Shown: positions 62,984 to 64,000 of the stretch, one piece after another
Numbering within the stretch: position 1 is the first letter of the stretch
How the letters are laid out: each line of letters begins with the position of its first letter
Assembly: GCA_934167695.1 (NCBI GenBank)
Contig: CAKPLP010000004.1
Span: forward strand, 32,733-96,732
Direction: 5' to 3'
Length of the DNA stretch: 64,000 nucleotides
Source: an uncultured Bacilli bacterium
Lineage (GTDB): Bacteria; Bacillota_I; Bacilli_A; RF39; UBA660
Made by a program: the position numbers and the translations under genes
Notes under the pieces: generated by a model
Databases searched by the model: none
What the model was told of the DNA's origin: nothing
The model's input: only the letters and a program-made list of their open reading frames with translations

Positions 62984-63913
62984 TTATTTTGATACAACCA
63001 CTACTGCACGTGCACCAGTAATTATTCCATTAGCATCAGTATATGCTACAGAACCATTATAATAAATCATCCAAACCTGATAAGGTCCATAAGTGGAAGC
63101 AGTCCAATGCGCAGCACTATTAGAAGCTCCGGGCCTAACATTATTATCATTTACTGTTCCACCATAACTTGTTGAATTATTTAAATAATTATACATCCAA
63201 ATTGGACATGATTTAGCAGTTGTAGTACATCCTAAAAGAACCGCTTCTTGTAATGTCATCATACGAGCTTTTGCAGTTCTCGCAACAAATGTATAAGAAT
63301 TTGCAGTACAACTATTATAACTATCACATCTCGTATATGCATTAGTTTTAAAAGTAGTTGTTCCTAATGTATAAGATTGATTATCAACATTAGTCCACCC
63401 TGCCGTTGCCGCCTCAAGCATTCCAAGTACTGTCAATGGTCCATTAGAAACATTAGAACTAGTTTCGTACCATTGACTATTATAAGTTACATTTCTTTGA
63501 CTTTGCATAGTCATAGTAGATCCATTGTCAAACATTACATGAAAGTTTAATATCGTTGTATCATTTACTTTGTATTTTATAATTGTTCCCGCAGAACAAC
63601 TTCCTTTGGTCTTAGCTTTATAACAAGTTGATTTTACACAAGTCGACTCTTCTCCAGTGATACACTTTGTTGATGTTGCTGTACTATATTTATATGCTGC
63701 AACAAAGTTTTCTGCATTTCTTATATCAGTCTTAGTATATAATTCATCTATTGCACCTTGAACTGTCGTTGAAGTTAGACCTGAGGAGGAATTTGAATAT
63801 GTTACATTACTTCCTGTAATGGTTACTGCAGCATATACCCCACCTACTGAAATTACTAATCCTATTAGTATTCCTATAATTATAAGTATATATTTCTTCT
63901 TTATTTTTTTCAT
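62984..63913 (-). CDS. Surface protein, lectin-like C-terminus (copy 2)
   Basis: A 309-residue paralogue of the 50.7 kb protein. A Lys-rich start (MKKIKKKYILIIIG) and hydrophobic anchor end at GVYA. The conserved GSNVTYSNSSSGLTSTTVQG follows, then the same cysteine pattern (STKCITGEESTCVKSTC), ARMMTLQEAVLLGC, CPIWMYNYLN and a C-terminal domain ending in GARAVVVVSK. The two copies are nearly identical over residues ~35-125 and diverge in the last ~60 residues. The ATG follows AAAGGAGTGTATTAA, so translation need not cross the upstream G tract. Function unknown; adhesin-like by architecture. Confidence 0.75.
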   Translation of the reverse strand: MKKIKKKYILIIIGILIGLVISVGGVYAAVTITGSNVTYSNSSSGLTSTTVQGAIDELYTKTDIRNAENFVAAYKYSTATSTKCITGEESTCVKSTCYKAKTKGSCSAGTIIKYKVNDTTILNFHVMFDNGSTMTMQSQRNVTYNSQWYETSSNVSNGPLTVLGMLEAATAGWTNVDNQSYTLGTTTFKTNAYTRCDSYNSCTANSYTFVARTAKARMMTLQEAVLLGCTTTAKSCPIWMYNYLNNSTSYGGTVNDNNVRPGASNSAAHWTASTYGPYQVWMIYYNGSVAYTDANGIITGARAVVVVSK

Positions 63914-63950
63914 TTAATACACTCCTTTCATATCTTTCTATACTACAAAA

Positions 63951-64000
63951 GTTATGTATCTCTAAATATATTTATTGTTCTACTAAAGTGACCCCCCCCC
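63951..64000 (-). repeat. Second poly-G tract with conserved flank (cut by window end)
   Basis: At least nine G on the minus strand (63992-64000) are followed by TCACTTTAGTAGAACA and an AATAAATATATTTA segment. Copy 1 has the same order with four changes over about 30 bases. The tract continues beyond the window, so its length and any upstream start codon are unknown. Confidence 0.75.

Noticed and set aside
1..64000. CRISPR arrays, phage or transposase genes
   Set aside because: I saw no regularly spaced repeats, no Cas proteins, no integrase and no transposase. The accessory blocks show no terminal repeats I could identify.
1..64000. Recoded UGA (Mollicute-type code)
   Set aside because: TGA acts as a stop in yqzL and other frames, and tryptophan is encoded by TGG in the conserved proteins.

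Overview
The window is AT-rich (roughly 27-30% G+C by eye) and densely packed. Shine-Dalgarno sites are strong (AGGAGG, GGTGAT), stops are standard (TGA ends yqzL), and aminoacyl-tRNA synthetase genes carry T-box leaders. This fits a low-GC Firmicute of the Bacilli or Erysipelotrichia-like gut lineages. A fused SecDF, YqfC/YqfD, YqzL, the ribosomal protease Prp with an extended L27, dimeric GlyRS and RecD2 all agree. YqfC/YqfD, a SpoVB-type flippase and a YqfQ-like protein hint at sporulating ancestry, but no committed sporulation gene is present, so sporulation cannot be claimed.

Layout, left to right. 1-8.8 kb: a partial unknown gene, glyS with a compact T-box, murI, small unknown genes, a polymerase/ligase-like membrane protein, tRNA-Glu, a kinase-fold protein, and tRNA-Gln ahead of gltX. 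8.8-20.3 kb: a TasA/SipW-like surface protein and the conserved block recO-yqzL-era-cdd-dgkA-ybeY-vanZ-yqfD-yqfC, then recD2, mtaB and an acidic membrane-anchored protein. 20.4-24.6 kb (plus strand): SpoVB-like flippase, DUF4234, DUF2752 and a two-component system. 24.6-35.2 kb: an arylsulfotransferase-like lipoprotein or membrane protein, regulators, a flavodoxin remnant, dxs, HelD, phosphomannomutase, a collapsed ABC-transporter remnant and a CmpB-like membrane protein. 35.2-64 kb: a backbone that, read on the minus strand, runs rplU-prp-rpmA-obgE-yebC-ruvA-ruvB-queA-tgt-secDF-relA-dtd-hisS-aspS, close to the Bacillus order.

That backbone is interrupted by accessory insertions. Between queA and tgt lie a double GreA-C-domain protein, a three-gene operon (membrane protein, amidoligase-fold enzyme, leucine-rich-repeat protein) and a surface protein whose start contains a G9 tract. 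Between tgt and secDF lie pilC, pilD and a YqfQ-like gene. Between dtd and hisS lie an AI-2E-type permease and two tandem HExxH proteins.

The strongest unusual signal is a pair of paralogous surface proteins (50.7-51.8 kb and 63.0-64.0 kb). Each is associated with a poly-G tract of at least 9 set in the same ~30-base flank. In the first copy the tract sits 9 codons inside a gene with a near-consensus promoter and RBS and is one base out of frame, the classic architecture of slipped-strand ON/OFF switching. The second candidate system is the membrane protein/amidoligase/LRR operon at 51.9-55.5 kb.
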